Shown in pieces: positions 33,706 to 42,980 of a stretch of DNA of 64,000 nt. The notes below the pieces were generated by a model. That model was not told the origin of the DNA and did no database searches. It saw only the letters and a program-made list of their open reading frames with translations. The stretch spans positions 1-64,000 of the forward strand of contig CAZHYQ010000003.1 of NCBI GenBank assembly GCA_964536805.1, in the 5' to 3' direction. Both the position numbers and the translations under genes were made by a program. This DNA comes from Longilinea sp964536805. Its GTDB lineage: Bacteria > Chloroflexota > Anaerolineae > Anaerolineales > Anaerolineaceae. The first letter of the stretch is position 1. Every line of letters starts with the position of its first letter.

Positions 33706-34547
33706 GGGATCGCTGTGGGTACGAGCGGTGCGATCTCCACAGGTCGGAAATTGGTGATCACCAACACCGCTTGCAAATTCGAAAAATCCACGGCAGATTG
33801 GACAGTCGCAGTTTGAAAGATATCTGTTAGGACTTTTCGTGCGCTTAAAACCTGCCCAACCAAAATATCGGCTGGATATGTCCCGCCGATTCCGGATGTA
33901 AGCACCAGATCGCCGACAGTCAACGTCACATCCTGAGGCACCATTTCAAGTGTGAGATCGCCCGTGATCGATCCCTCCAATTGTACTTCGCTCTGGCCGG
34001 TTTTCAGCCGGACATTCACGATCGAGGAAGGATCGGTGATTAATTGCACCCGCGAAGCGGATGAAGTAACGGCTGCAATCCGTCCAACCAACCCTTGGGC
34101 GGTAACAACCGGCATACCGTAACGCAGCCCATCATCCGAACCCCGGTCGATGATAACGTAATGAAGAAACGGACTTGGATCACGGCCAATTACCGCAGCA
34201 GCCTTATAGGTATTTTCCGGTCTGGAACGGGCAAAATCCAACAATGCATACAGGACGTCAGCTTCCCGCAACTGGGATTGCAGATCGATAATTTGCGTTT
34301 CAAGCTGGGCATTTTGATCTTCCAGTTCAGCAGTGCGCTGGCGCAAACTGGCGACATCCCGAGGAACGGTTAAGAATTCGACAACCGCCAGATAGCGACT
34401 TGAGAGCCATTGCTGGACTGAAACCAATGGGTTTAATGTCGCACGCAAAAACGGCGCCAGGTAGCCACCCAGTGCCAACATGAAAACCCCGACTAATACA
34501 AGCACGAGAGCAGCAGTCTGCCAGGTGCGCTGGGGAGTTGGTCTCAT
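33702..34547 (-). CDS. mreC: Rod-shape determining protein MreC
   Basis: The 281-residue protein has one N-terminal span (about 10-32), a coiled coil (about 62-93, RQRTAELEDQNAQLETQI) and the extracellular beta-barrel domains with VIGRDPSPFLHYVIIDRG, VTAQGLVGRIAAV, LVLTSGIGGTYPADILVG. It scaffolds PBP2 outside the membrane. The start lies 19 bases after mreB. Confidence 0.93.
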   Translation of the reverse strand: MRPTPQRTWQTAALVLVLVGVFMLALGGYLAPFLRATLNPLVSVQQWLSSRYLAVVEFLTVPRDVASLRQRTAELEDQNAQLETQIIDLQSQLREADVLYALLDFARSRPENTYKAAAVIGRDPSPFLHYVIIDRGSDDGLRYGMPVVTAQGLVGRIAAVTSSASRVQLITDPSSIVNVRLKTGQSEVQLEGSITGDLTLEMVPQDVTLTVGDLVLTSGIGGTYPADILVGQVLSARKVLTDIFQTATVQSAVDFSNLQAVLVITNFRPVEIAPLVPTAIP

Positions 34548-34566
34548 GGTTCAGGCATTCACCCAA

Positions 34567-35637
34567 TCATCCCCTGGAAATTGACCGTTCCAGCGGAACA
34601 ATAAAACTGCGATACTCGGGCCTGTCCAGGTTCTCAAGGATCATTCCCGCGCCGCGTGCCACACAGGTAAGCGGATCCTCAGCCACCCAAACCCGCAAGT
34701 GAAGCTCGTCGGAAAGGCGGTCCGGGAGACCCTGAAGGAGCGCTCCACCACCAGCCAGGCAGATTCCCGAATCAATCAAATCCGAAACGATTTCAGGAGG
34801 CGCTTCATCAAGGGCATCCTTAAGAGTATCCACAATGACCTGCAAGGAGCCAGCCACGGCTTCTCGTATTTCCACCGATGAAACTTCAATCGCCTCCGGC
34901 AAACCAGTCACAAGGTTCCGGCCGCGCACTGTCATTGTCTTTTCGGTTGGCAAAGGATAGGCTGAGCCTATGGTTATTTTTACCTGCTCGGCCATACGTT
35001 CGCCAATGAACAGGTTATATTTATTGCGGATATATTGAATGATATCTTGATCCAATTCATCGCCGGCAACGCGGAGCGACCGGGAAACGACAATACCCCC
35101 CATGGATATGACAGCCACTTCCGTGGTGCCGCCGCCGATATCGACAATCATGCTGCCGCGGACCTCGGAAACAGGCAAACCGGCGCCTAATGCAGCTGCG
35201 CGGGGCTCTTCGATTAGGTATGCCTCGCGGGCATTGGCAGCCATAGCGGCGTCATAGACAGCGCGTTTTTCAACTTCAGTTGCGCCGGAGGGAATGCCTA
35301 TCACCAATCGCGGCCGCGGCATTGCCACAAAAGTCTGTTGGTGGGCGCGAAGAATAAAATAACCAAGCATTTCTTTGGTTATTTCAAATTCCGAAATGAC
35401 GCCGTCGCGCAGGGGCCGAATGGCAATCACGTTTGCCGGTGTGCGGCCAACCATTTCTTTGGCCTGGGCTCCAATGGAGAGCGGCATACGTGTTCGTTTG
35501 TCAATTGTTACCCAGGAAGGTTCATTAATTACAATGCCCTTGCCACGGACGTGCACCAATGTATTTGCCGTTCCCAGGTCAATGCCAATATCCAAAGAAA
35601 ACAGGCCCAAAAGCCAGTTGATTGGGTTGAATGCCAA
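34567..35637 (-). CDS. mreB: Actin-like cell-shape protein MreB
   Basis: The 356-residue protein has the actin-fold nucleotide motifs DIGIDLGTANTLVHV, VIGIPSGATEVEKRA, IVDIGGGTTEVAV and ICLAGGGALLQGL. It forms membrane-bound filaments that direct side-wall synthesis. The start codon is TTG, with AAGGAGA just upstream. It is the first gene of the mreB-mreC-mreD-mrdA-minC-rodA operon. Confidence 0.96.
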   Translation of the reverse strand: MAFNPINWLLGLFSLDIGIDLGTANTLVHVRGKGIVINEPSWVTIDKRTRMPLSIGAQAKEMVGRTPANVIAIRPLRDGVISEFEITKEMLGYFILRAHQQTFVAMPRPRLVIGIPSGATEVEKRAVYDAAMAANAREAYLIEEPRAAALGAGLPVSEVRGSMIVDIGGGTTEVAVISMGGIVVSRSLRVAGDELDQDIIQYIRNKYNLFIGERMAEQVKITIGSAYPLPTEKTMTVRGRNLVTGLPEAIEVSSVEIREAVAGSLQVIVDTLKDALDEAPPEIVSDLIDSGICLAGGGALLQGLPDRLSDELHLRVWVAEDPLTCVARGAGMILENLDRPEYRSFIVPLERSISRG

Positions 35638-35708
35638 GAGGCTCTCCTTGTTGCTGGTTTAGGGAATCCTGTCGCTTTTGTAAAAACAATCCAAAATCAT
35701 CGGAATTG

Positions 35709-35714
35709 ATTATA
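35709..35714 (-). promoter_or_regulatory. Promoter of the mre operon (-10)
   Basis: On the minus strand TGG-TATAAT forms an extended -10, 72 bases before the mreB start codon. TTGAAA upstream is at an unsuitable distance (12 bases). Confidence 0.5.
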
Positions 35715-35786
35715 CCATAGAGGCTTTTTCAAGAGTTTTGGTCCATTGAATAGATATTTTTCTTTGTGCGGCATTATTTCCAAGGC

Positions 35787-35814
35787 TGGACAGGTTCTGC
35801 GTTTTGAATATAAT
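35787..35814 (+). promoter_or_regulatory. tRNA-Gly promoter
   Basis: TGGACA (35787-35792) and TATAAT (35809-35814) are 16 bases apart, ending 12 bases before the tRNA. Confidence 0.7.
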
Positions 35815-35826
35815 AAACCCATCTTC

Positions 35827-35899
35827 GCGGGTGTCGCCAAGTGGTAAGGCAGTAGCTTCCCAAGTTACCATTACGTGGGTTCGAATCCCATCACCCGCT
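35827..35899 (+). tRNA. tRNA-Gly(CCC)
   Basis: The cloverleaf is complete. The acceptor pairs GCGGGTG with CACCCGC, the D arm contains GGTAA, the anticodon arm is GTAGC/TTCCCAA/GTTAC with anticodon CCC, and the T loop is TTCGAAT. The discriminator is T; CCA is not encoded. It is flanked by its own promoter and terminator. Confidence 0.95.
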
Positions 35900-35906
35900 C
35901 AACTGT

Positions 35907-35932
35907 AAAAACCGCCTCTGGCGGTTTTTTTT
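35907..35932 (+). terminator. Terminator after tRNA-Gly
   Basis: AAAAACCGCC-TCT-GGCGG followed by eight T. It separates the tRNA from the signalling operon. Confidence 0.9.
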
Positions 35933-36001
35933 ACCATTTTCTGACCGCTGAAATAGCTTTACAGTATTGCAAGGACAGTTAGAAGCGCAAGAACTTCCCC
36001 T

Positions 36002-36007
36002 TATAAT
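36002..36007 (+). promoter_or_regulatory. Candidate promoter of the signalling operon (-10)
   Basis: A perfect TATAAT lies 69 bases before the first receiver gene. The best -35 at 17-base spacing is only TTAGAA. Downstream genes overlap or follow within 40 bases, so this may drive all 18 kb to 54344. Confidence 0.45.
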
Positions 36008-36075
36008 AACAAAGACAATATCATAGACCCCTAGAAGATCGTGCGGGGAGATTATGGGGAGAAATTATTCGTTCC

Positions 36076-36477
36076 ATGAACAACGATAAATTAATCCTGC
36101 ATGTAGAAGATAACTTCGAAAACCGAATGCTTGTCCGCCGGCTCCTTTTATCAGAAGGCTACCGGATCATCGAAGCAGAAGAAGCTTTGAAAGCATTAGA
36201 GATCCTGAAAACAGATATTCCGGATCTTATTTTAATGGACATTAATATGCCCGAAATGGATGGCTATACGCTTACAAATAAAATCAAAGCCATGCCCGGA
36301 TTGGCTAACTTACCCATTATCGCTATCACCGCCAACGTCATGAAAGGCGATCGCGAAAAAACCCTTCAGGCGGGTTGCGATGGTTACATTGAAAAACCAA
36401 TTGATGTTGACCGTTTTCTTGATCAAGTTGCAAAATTCCTTCAGGATACTGATGGTCAAATTATCGAGGCAAAATGA
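36076..36477 (+). CDS. Single-domain response regulator (CheY/DivK-like)
   Basis: The 133-residue protein is one receiver domain: acidic pocket VEDN (Glu 11/Asp 12), phosphoacceptor Asp 55 (LILMDINMPEMDG), a switch Thr in AITANVMKG and the conserved Lys in IEKPID. It has no output domain, so it must act through a protein partner or as a phosphate shuttle. It overlaps the next gene by four bases (ATGA). The pair opens the large signalling operon. Confidence 0.92.
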   Translation: MNNDKLILHVEDNFENRMLVRRLLLSEGYRIIEAEEALKALEILKTDIPDLILMDINMPEMDGYTLTNKIKAMPGLANLPIIAITANVMKGDREKTLQAGCDGYIEKPIDVDRFLDQVAKFLQDTDGQIIEAK

Positions 36478-36911
36478 GTGATCCAGAATCATCTGACCTT
36501 GAGAAGAATATAGATCTGTCTGAAATATCAGTGTTAGTCGTTGAGGATAATGTATCCAATTTTGTGCTCATCGCGCGCATGCTTGGCTTTCTTGGAATTC
36601 ATTGTGAATGGAAAACATCGGGTTATGAAGTTGTTGAGTATGCCGATACCTTACCCCGTGTCGATTTGGTTTTGATGGACATCCGGTTGCCTTATGAGGA
36701 TGGGTATGGCGCCTTGAGGAAACTACGACAATCGCCAAAGTTGAGAAATGTCCCTGTGGTGGCAGTTACAGCTGAAGCCAGCGTTGAACAAATCACCAAG
36801 GCAAGAGCTTCGGGGTTTGATGGATTCCTGGGAAAACCTCTCAATCCTGACCGTTTTCCGAATCAGATTCGACGCATCCTTGCAGGAAAACCAGTGTGGG
36901 AATTGAATTAA
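36474..36911 (+). CDS. Second single-domain response regulator
   Basis: The 145-residue protein is a receiver domain with about 18 extra N-terminal residues. The acidic pocket is VVEDN, the phosphoacceptor Asp 69 (VLMDIRLPYEDG), the switch Thr lies in AVTAEAS, and the conserved Lys in LGKPLN. There is no output domain. It differs clearly from the preceding receiver, so the two are not a recent duplication. The next gene starts 10 bases later behind AAGGAG. Confidence 0.9.
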   Translation: MSDPESSDLEKNIDLSEISVLVVEDNVSNFVLIARMLGFLGIHCEWKTSGYEVVEYADTLPRVDLVLMDIRLPYEDGYGALRKLRQSPKLRNVPVVAVTAEASVEQITKARASGFDGFLGKPLNPDRFPNQIRRILAGKPVWELN

Positions 36912-36921
36912 GGAGCTTTGC

Positions 36922-39900
36922 ATGAAGTTAAAGGTAAACGCCAAAAAGGATCAATCTCCCACGCAATTTAAGAAAAAGCTGGCGCGTCGAACTGTTCTCC
37001 AGCTTCTTTTATTAACATTGATACCGTTCCTAGTAATCGGCGCCTTTGCGATTATCCGATTACGCAGCCAACTTGAACAACAGGTCACAACCCAGGTCCT
37101 TTCAGTTTCCGGCTACTATACCGAACAACTGGCGAACATGGCAAAAACACGCGGCGACGCTTTGACGGAACTACTTAATAAACCCCGCGTTGCCTCCAAC
37201 CTCCCTTTGCTTGTTTCCACAGCCATCCGAGAATCATCCTACGTGACAGCCCGATTTCAGACACAGGATGAATTCTCCCAATACACAGCCATTTCTGCTG
37301 ACCCAATTTTTGATCAATTGATGGTCATCCGAAAGGATGGCACTGTTGCCTTTTCAACCTATGATCTTTGGGAAGAAAAGGATTATGGCAACCTCTCCTC
37401 CATTTCTCCCTTGATGGACAAGGATGGTACCCAGTTTGTTTTTGACCCTCAACCGTTATATAAAAACAAATTCGTAATGATCACGTCCCGGATTGTCCGG
37501 GATGAAAATGGCGAGAGCATCGCGACCATCTTCGGAACGACGCTCTCAGCTTTACCAGCCTCCCTGCTTAATTATGCCGAGACTCTCCTGCCTTCGTCGA
37601 AATCCTATTACTACATCAAGGACCAAGGCTTGATAGGATTGGATCCAGAAAAGGTTGGTCTGGTAGATTTGCAAATTCCTGCCGATCAACTGGCTGCCAT
37701 CAATGGTTTAGCAGCGCAAGGGAGCAACGATCTTCATACAATTCCAGCGGTTATTAGCGGGGTTGAATCCTTCGCGCTGGCAAAGGAAATTAACGATCTT
37801 AAAACTTACTTCGTCTTCTATATTCCCACGGATGTCATCTATTCGCAAATTCAAGTTTTCAGCCCTGCCACCATTGTCATTTTCTTTCTGGCAATTGCCT
37901 TGGTTGGCGTCCTGATCTATTTTGGCACCAGCCGGACGATCAAACCCCTCGAAAGCCTATCAAATATTGCCCAACAATTTGCCCGCGGAGATTGGTCACA
38001 ACGGGCAAAAGTAAACCGCGATGATGAAGTGGGCCAGTTATCCTTTTCATTCAACCAAATGGCCAATAATCTGCAGGATCTTTATCAGTCATTGGAAGCC
38101 AAGGTTGAAGAACGCTCCCATCAGTTGCGCACAGCTTCCGAGGTGGCCTTATTGGCAACCTCCGGAACGAACCGTGATGAGATGATCCAGCAGGCTGTGG
38201 ATCTTCTAAAAGACCGCTTTGGTTACTATTATTCCGCAATTTACATGTTGGACGAAACTGGCGAGTATGCCAGCTTACGCGGTGCCTCGTCAACAGACGC
38301 AGATCTGAAGATTCAATCTCATCTGCGGGTTCCAGTGGGTTCAAAATCTATCGTTGGTCAAGTGGCTGCATCTCAAACTCCAATGTTGGTAGCTCACCTG
38401 AACGATGACAGAATATTAATGGATGCTGAAAGCGTCATGCCCGCCTCGTTGTCCGAGGCAACTGTTCCCATGGTTTTGGGAAGCCAGATCATCGGCGTTA
38501 TCGATATTCAAAGCCAGGATGAAAACGCATTTGATTCAGATACCCTGGCGATTCTGCAAACGCTCGCCAATCAGTTGGCTACCGGTTTACGCAATGTGTT
38601 GTTGGTGGAATCTTCGCAGGTCAACCTCGAAGAAACCGCCATGCTTTACCGGTCAAGTCGGCAAATATCGCAGGCAAAAAATGAATCCGAAGTTGTCGCC
38701 GCTCTGACGGAGTCTCTTGGAAAGACCTCCTTCTTTTCTTTGCTGCTGACGGTCGAATCAACCAGCCTGAAGATCATTTCCTACACAGATCCCAAGACCA
38801 CGGTCATAGATGATTCCCTATTGGGAATAAGTCTCCCGATGCAACGCGGAGCCGACCGGCTAAATGACAATCCGATACTTATTATTGATGACCTCAAATC
38901 TTCAAGCGATTTTGAAAACCTCACAGCATTTCTTGCCCGGCGCGGCTGCCGGTCAGCCGCATTGCTTCCAATTCTGGAGAATGGCCGTCCATCGAAGTTA
39001 ATTGCCCTGGGAACGCGTGAGGATATCCAGCTAACCACCTCACGCCTCCAGCCATATGCCAGCCTGGCGGAAGTAACCAGCGGTTCGTTTGACCGCTTTG
39101 CAGTACTAAAAACCCTTCAGGAGCGCTTAAAGGAAATCCAAGCGCTGGAATCGATTGGCAAGGCTGTCTCCTATGAGACTGAGACCCAATTGATCTTCAA
39201 GACGCTTCATAATGTGATAGCCAATCAAATTGGTCGCGATGTAGGTTTTTCCCTGGTGTTATTCGACCAAAAGAATAATCAAATTGAAGTACCCTTCAGG
39301 GTTCACAACGGCGAATTACCCAGCCTGCCCCCGACAGAATTAACTGATGGTCTGACATCCTATGTGCTTACCTATCAAAAACCGCTGCTGCTCAATAAAA
39401 ATGTAAATGAAGCAGCTCAATCGCTAGGCGAGAAGCTGGAAGATCCAATGCCCATGTCCTGGCTTGGCATCCCGTTGATGTTCAATGGGATTTCTGTTGG
39501 AGCAATGGTTTTTGAAGATATGGAAAATGAGAACCGTTTTAAGGCTTCTGATTTATCCCTTTTGAATACCATCGCGCCCCAAATAGCCACTGCAATTCGA
39601 AATTCCCAATTAAAGACGGAAATTGTCGCCACCGAAAATGCTTATGAACAAGAACATTTCCTGTTGGATTCGCTGCTAACAAATACGCCCGATCGTGTCA
39701 CCTTTAAAGATAAGTCACTCCGCTACCTTCGGGTTAGCAATGCAATGGCAAATGGGTTTGGTTATCGTAATTGTAATGACTTCATCGGCAAAGACGATCT
39801 TCAGATTATGGGTGTCGAAGCTGGACAGCAATCCGTCGATGAAGAAAAACGGGTAATTGAAACCGGGCAACCCATTATCGATCAAATTGAAAAACTGGTC

Positions 39901-41268
39901 GATGCTCACAATAATGAAAATTGGCGATTAATATCGAAACTGCCATTATTCGATTCTGCGGGAAATTCTCTTGGTCTGCTGGGGATTTCGCGGGATATCA
40001 CAGCGGTGAAGAAAGCAGAAGAACTCGCGCAAATCCGAGCACAAAGGTTAATGACCACCTCCGAGATTGCCCGGGATACCTCTGGCCTCTTGGATCTGGA
40101 AATACTCTTGAAAAATGCTGTAAACCTGGTACTTGATCGTTTTGGCTTCTATCACGCCTCTATATTCCTCGTCGATGCGCTCGGCGAAAATGCCATATTA
40201 CGGGAATCCACGGGAGAGGCCGGATTGCGCATGAAATCCATTGGCCATAAACTTGCAGTCGGTTCATCCTCAATTGTTGGCCAGGTTACATCGCGTGGTG
40301 AACCTTTGGTGGTAAATGAAGTCCGCCGATATGAGCATTACTTCCCCAACCCGTTCTTACCGGATACACGCGCTGAAATGGCCATCCCTTTGAAAATGGG
40401 AAACCGGGTGTTAGGTGCATTGGATGTGCAATCGACGATGGTCAATGCTTTTTCATCCGAGGAAGTCAACACCTTACAGATTCTGGCCGATCAATTGGCG
40501 ATAGCAATCACCAACGCAGAACTGTATACTAATTCGCAAAAAACCCTTGCCCAGCACCGCTCCTTGCACAAAATCAGCGCTGCAGCATCCGCCAGTCGCA
40601 ACGTCGAAGAAGCCCTTCGAACAACCGCTCTTGGCATGCTGGATGCACGCAAGAATGACAGGATCTCGATCCACATCTTGAATGCGAATAATGACCTCGT
40701 TCTTTCCGCCATGGCAGGTTTTCCGGCAAATCAAAGTCCCAAGGAAATTATTCCGGTTGGAGAAGGAATTATTGGCCAGGTGGCAGTAAATAAACAACCT
40801 CGCCGCGTGGCTGATGTCCTCACGGATCCTTATTACATTCCAACGGACGACGTTGTCCGGTCGGAACTAGCTGTGCCAATCCTTTACACGGACCATTTGG
40901 TGGGCGTCCTGAACCTGGAAAGCGAAAATATTGCTGCCTACAACGAAAATGATGAAGAGATTTTATCGACCATGGCAGCCAATTTGGGTTCCATTATTGC
41001 AAATGCTCAATTAGTCTCCCAGGTGACCCGTCAGGTTGAAAGACAGCAGCAAATTTTTGAAATCACTTCGAAGATCCGTCGTTCCGTTGATATGAACTCG
41101 ATTATTGAGACCTCCACCAGTGAATTGTGCAAGGCCTTACGTGCCCAAAAGGCAACGATGCGCTTAGCTGTGGATACTGAGGTTTCAAAAATCCTTGCGA
41201 ACCAAACAACTAATGAAGTAAACAATGACCCTAAACCAGGTCCTAAATCGAATGGCAAGGGGAGCTGA
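36922..41268 (+). CDS. Giant membrane sensor with Cache, HAMP, PAS and five GAF domains, no kinase
   Basis: The 1448-residue protein has a membrane span (about 24-46), an extracellular Cache-like domain (about 50-310), a second span (316-335) and HAMP (336-390). GAF-type domains lie at about 403-560, 575-735, 745-905, 1042-1198 and 1215-1361, with a PAS at about 913-1026. No histidine-kinase, ATPase, cyclase or other output domain is present. It ends with a half-GAF segment (ITSKIRRSVDMNSIIETSTSEL, split here as helix plus strand) and an Asn/Gly/Lys tail. I infer that it feeds signals to the kinase gene downstream. The GAF at 1042 carries the FYHASIFLVD signature shared across the operon. Confidence 0.85.
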   Translation: MKLKVNAKKDQSPTQFKKKLARRTVLQLLLLTLIPFLVIGAFAIIRLRSQLEQQVTTQVLSVSGYYTEQLANMAKTRGDALTELLNKPRVASNLPLLVSTAIRESSYVTARFQTQDEFSQYTAISADPIFDQLMVIRKDGTVAFSTYDLWEEKDYGNLSSISPLMDKDGTQFVFDPQPLYKNKFVMITSRIVRDENGESIATIFGTTLSALPASLLNYAETLLPSSKSYYYIKDQGLIGLDPEKVGLVDLQIPADQLAAINGLAAQGSNDLHTIPAVISGVESFALAKEINDLKTYFVFYIPTDVIYSQIQVFSPATIVIFFLAIALVGVLIYFGTSRTIKPLESLSNIAQQFARGDWSQRAKVNRDDEVGQLSFSFNQMANNLQDLYQSLEAKVEERSHQLRTASEVALLATSGTNRDEMIQQAVDLLKDRFGYYYSAIYMLDETGEYASLRGASSTDADLKIQSHLRVPVGSKSIVGQVAASQTPMLVAHLNDDRILMDAESVMPASLSEATVPMVLGSQIIGVIDIQSQDENAFDSDTLAILQTLANQLATGLRNVLLVESSQVNLEETAMLYRSSRQISQAKNESEVVAALTESLGKTSFFSLLLTVESTSLKIISYTDPKTTVIDDSLLGISLPMQRGADRLNDNPILIIDDLKSSSDFENLTAFLARRGCRSAALLPILENGRPSKLIALGTREDIQLTTSRLQPYASLAEVTSGSFDRFAVLKTLQERLKEIQALESIGKAVSYETETQLIFKTLHNVIANQIGRDVGFSLVLFDQKNNQIEVPFRVHNGELPSLPPTELTDGLTSYVLTYQKPLLLNKNVNEAAQSLGEKLEDPMPMSWLGIPLMFNGISVGAMVFEDMENENRFKASDLSLLNTIAPQIATAIRNSQLKTEIVATENAYEQEHFLLDSLLTNTPDRVTFKDKSLRYLRVSNAMANGFGYRNCNDFIGKDDLQIMGVEAGQQSVDEEKRVIETGQPIIDQIEKLVDAHNNENWRLISKLPLFDSAGNSLGLLGISRDITAVKKAEELAQIRAQRLMTTSEIARDTSGLLDLEILLKNAVNLVLDRFGFYHASIFLVDALGENAILRESTGEAGLRMKSIGHKLAVGSSSIVGQVTSRGEPLVVNEVRRYEHYFPNPFLPDTRAEMAIPLKMGNRVLGALDVQSTMVNAFSSEEVNTLQILADQLAIAITNAELYTNSQKTLAQHRSLHKISAAASASRNVEEALRTTALGMLDARKNDRISIHILNANNDLVLSAMAGFPANQSPKEIIPVGEGIIGQVAVNKQPRRVADVLTDPYYIPTDDVVRSELAVPILYTDHLVGVLNLESENIAAYNENDEEILSTMAANLGSIIANAQLVSQVTRQVERQQQIFEITSKIRRSVDMNSIIETSTSELCKALRAQKATMRLAVDTEVSKILANQTTNEVNNDPKPGPKSNGKGS

Positions 41269-41270
41269 AT

Positions 41271-42977
41271 ATGAATCAAAAAAATCTACGCTTCGTAGAA
41301 ATCCTGAATCCATTTATTACTCCCCCCAAGATTGCAGCGAAAAGCGATCTGTCTATTATCCAGGAACGCATTTTACACCTGGTTTTCCTGGGACTATCGA
41401 TAATCCTGATTGCAGCATTGATCCTATTCTTGCCTGGAGTGATTAGTTCGGGCAGAATTGGGACTGGACTTGTTTATTTGCTCCTTGGAGTTTTCCTTAT
41501 CAGCCTGGCATTTTGGCGGTCGGCTCCATATTTTTTCAGAGCAAGTATCTTTCTCGCCACGGTTTACCTGGCAGCCTTCTACGCCTTTTTCAATTTTGGC
41601 ATGACACCGGTTGCCGGTGCATTGTTATTGTGTTTTGTTGTTTTTGGAGTTTTGCTCAGCAATTTCAAGGCTGGCATAGGAGCAATAGGGATTGCCATCC
41701 TGACATTAGCATTTTTTGCTTATGGGTTCAATAATCATTTATTTCCAACACCAACCTTATCTGCAGATCACGATCCGACGATCGTCGCTAGCTGGATTCG
41801 TTTCGGCATTCCCCTCATCGCGATCATTTTCCTGACCGCAGGCGTGATTTCGACAATGATCAACGGATTTACTGCCAATTTAAAAAATGCACGCCGCCTC
41901 TCGGAAAACCTGGAGGGTGAACAGGAGCGGGTCGACAAGTTGCTACAAGATAGAACATCCCGCCTGGAACGACGGGAGCTGCAATTGCGGACTGCTTCCC
42001 AAATTTCACGAGAAATTTCTACCATGATGGATCCAGCAACCCTCCTGGGAAAAGTAGTTCAAAGCGTGCGAGAGAATTTTGGCCTGTATTATGCAGGTAT
42101 TTTTCTTTTGGATGAGGAAGGTCGATACGCAGTTCTTAGGGCGGGGACAGGCGAAGCCGGCGAAAAGATGATCGCCGCAGGCCATAGCCTGGAAATTGGC
42201 GGCGCTTCGATGATTGGGTGGTGTATTTCAAATCGGAAGGCCAGAATTGCTTTGGATGTTGGGTCCGAACAGGTGCGGTTCAACAACCCCTACCTCCCCC
42301 TGACAAGATCAGAAATGGCTTTGCCGATCGTCTTTCAAAACCGGGCTTTAGGGGCATTAACCATTCAATCGGTTGAACCAGGTGCATTTGTTGATGAAGA
42401 TATCATCATCTTGCAGGGCATCGCCGACTCACTGGCCATTGCGTTGGAAAATGCGCGCCTGTTCCAAAACACACAACAGGCATTGGATGAATTGCGTTTG
42501 TATAACAAAGCCTTTATTCAAGATACCTGGGGCAAGGCATTATCTGCCCAATCAGACCTGGCTTTTTCATTTCAGAATCAGGCTGTAAACCCATCCAGAA
42601 GCGGTGTGAAGCAAATGAATATACCTGTCACCTTGCGCGAGGAACAAATCGGTGAAATCAGTCTTGAAACAGGCGGGGATGCCCTAAGCCAGGATGATAG
42701 CGATTTTCTGGATGCCATTCTCACGCAAACAGCATTAGCGCTGGAAAATGCCCGCTTGCTTGAAGAAACCCAGCGACGCGCCATTCAGGAACAAAAATTA
42801 AACGAATTGACCACGCAATTATCCAAGGCGTCCAGCATTGAATACATTTTACAAACAGCGGCACGGGAACTTGGCCAGTTGCCATTGGTTTCGGAAGTAT
42901 CAGTCCAGTTGGTCTCGGCGAATAATGAAAAACCAACCCCAGGGTCAGGTCTGAATGGAAATGGCAAGGAGAATTAA
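41271..42977 (+). CDS. Multi-span membrane protein with GAF domains, no kinase
   Basis: The 568-residue protein has about six hydrophobic spans (30-195), a coiled coil (about 205-240), a GAF with LYYAGIFLLDEEG (about 245-395) and a second, shorter GAF-like region (about 410-510) that begins with the module YNKAFIQDTWGKALSA. A half-GAF segment (LTTQLSKASSIEYILQTAA) and a GNGKEN tail follow. There is no catalytic output domain. The ribosome binding site of this gene is encoded inside the C-terminal codons of the preceding one (AAGGGGAG). Likely a sensory subunit. Confidence 0.8.
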   Translation: MNQKNLRFVEILNPFITPPKIAAKSDLSIIQERILHLVFLGLSIILIAALILFLPGVISSGRIGTGLVYLLLGVFLISLAFWRSAPYFFRASIFLATVYLAAFYAFFNFGMTPVAGALLLCFVVFGVLLSNFKAGIGAIGIAILTLAFFAYGFNNHLFPTPTLSADHDPTIVASWIRFGIPLIAIIFLTAGVISTMINGFTANLKNARRLSENLEGEQERVDKLLQDRTSRLERRELQLRTASQISREISTMMDPATLLGKVVQSVRENFGLYYAGIFLLDEEGRYAVLRAGTGEAGEKMIAAGHSLEIGGASMIGWCISNRKARIALDVGSEQVRFNNPYLPLTRSEMALPIVFQNRALGALTIQSVEPGAFVDEDIIILQGIADSLAIALENARLFQNTQQALDELRLYNKAFIQDTWGKALSAQSDLAFSFQNQAVNPSRSGVKQMNIPVTLREEQIGEISLETGGDALSQDDSDFLDAILTQTALALENARLLEETQRRAIQEQKLNELTTQLSKASSIEYILQTAARELGQLPLVSEVSVQLVSANNEKPTPGSGLNGNGKEN

Positions 42978-42980
42978 CCC

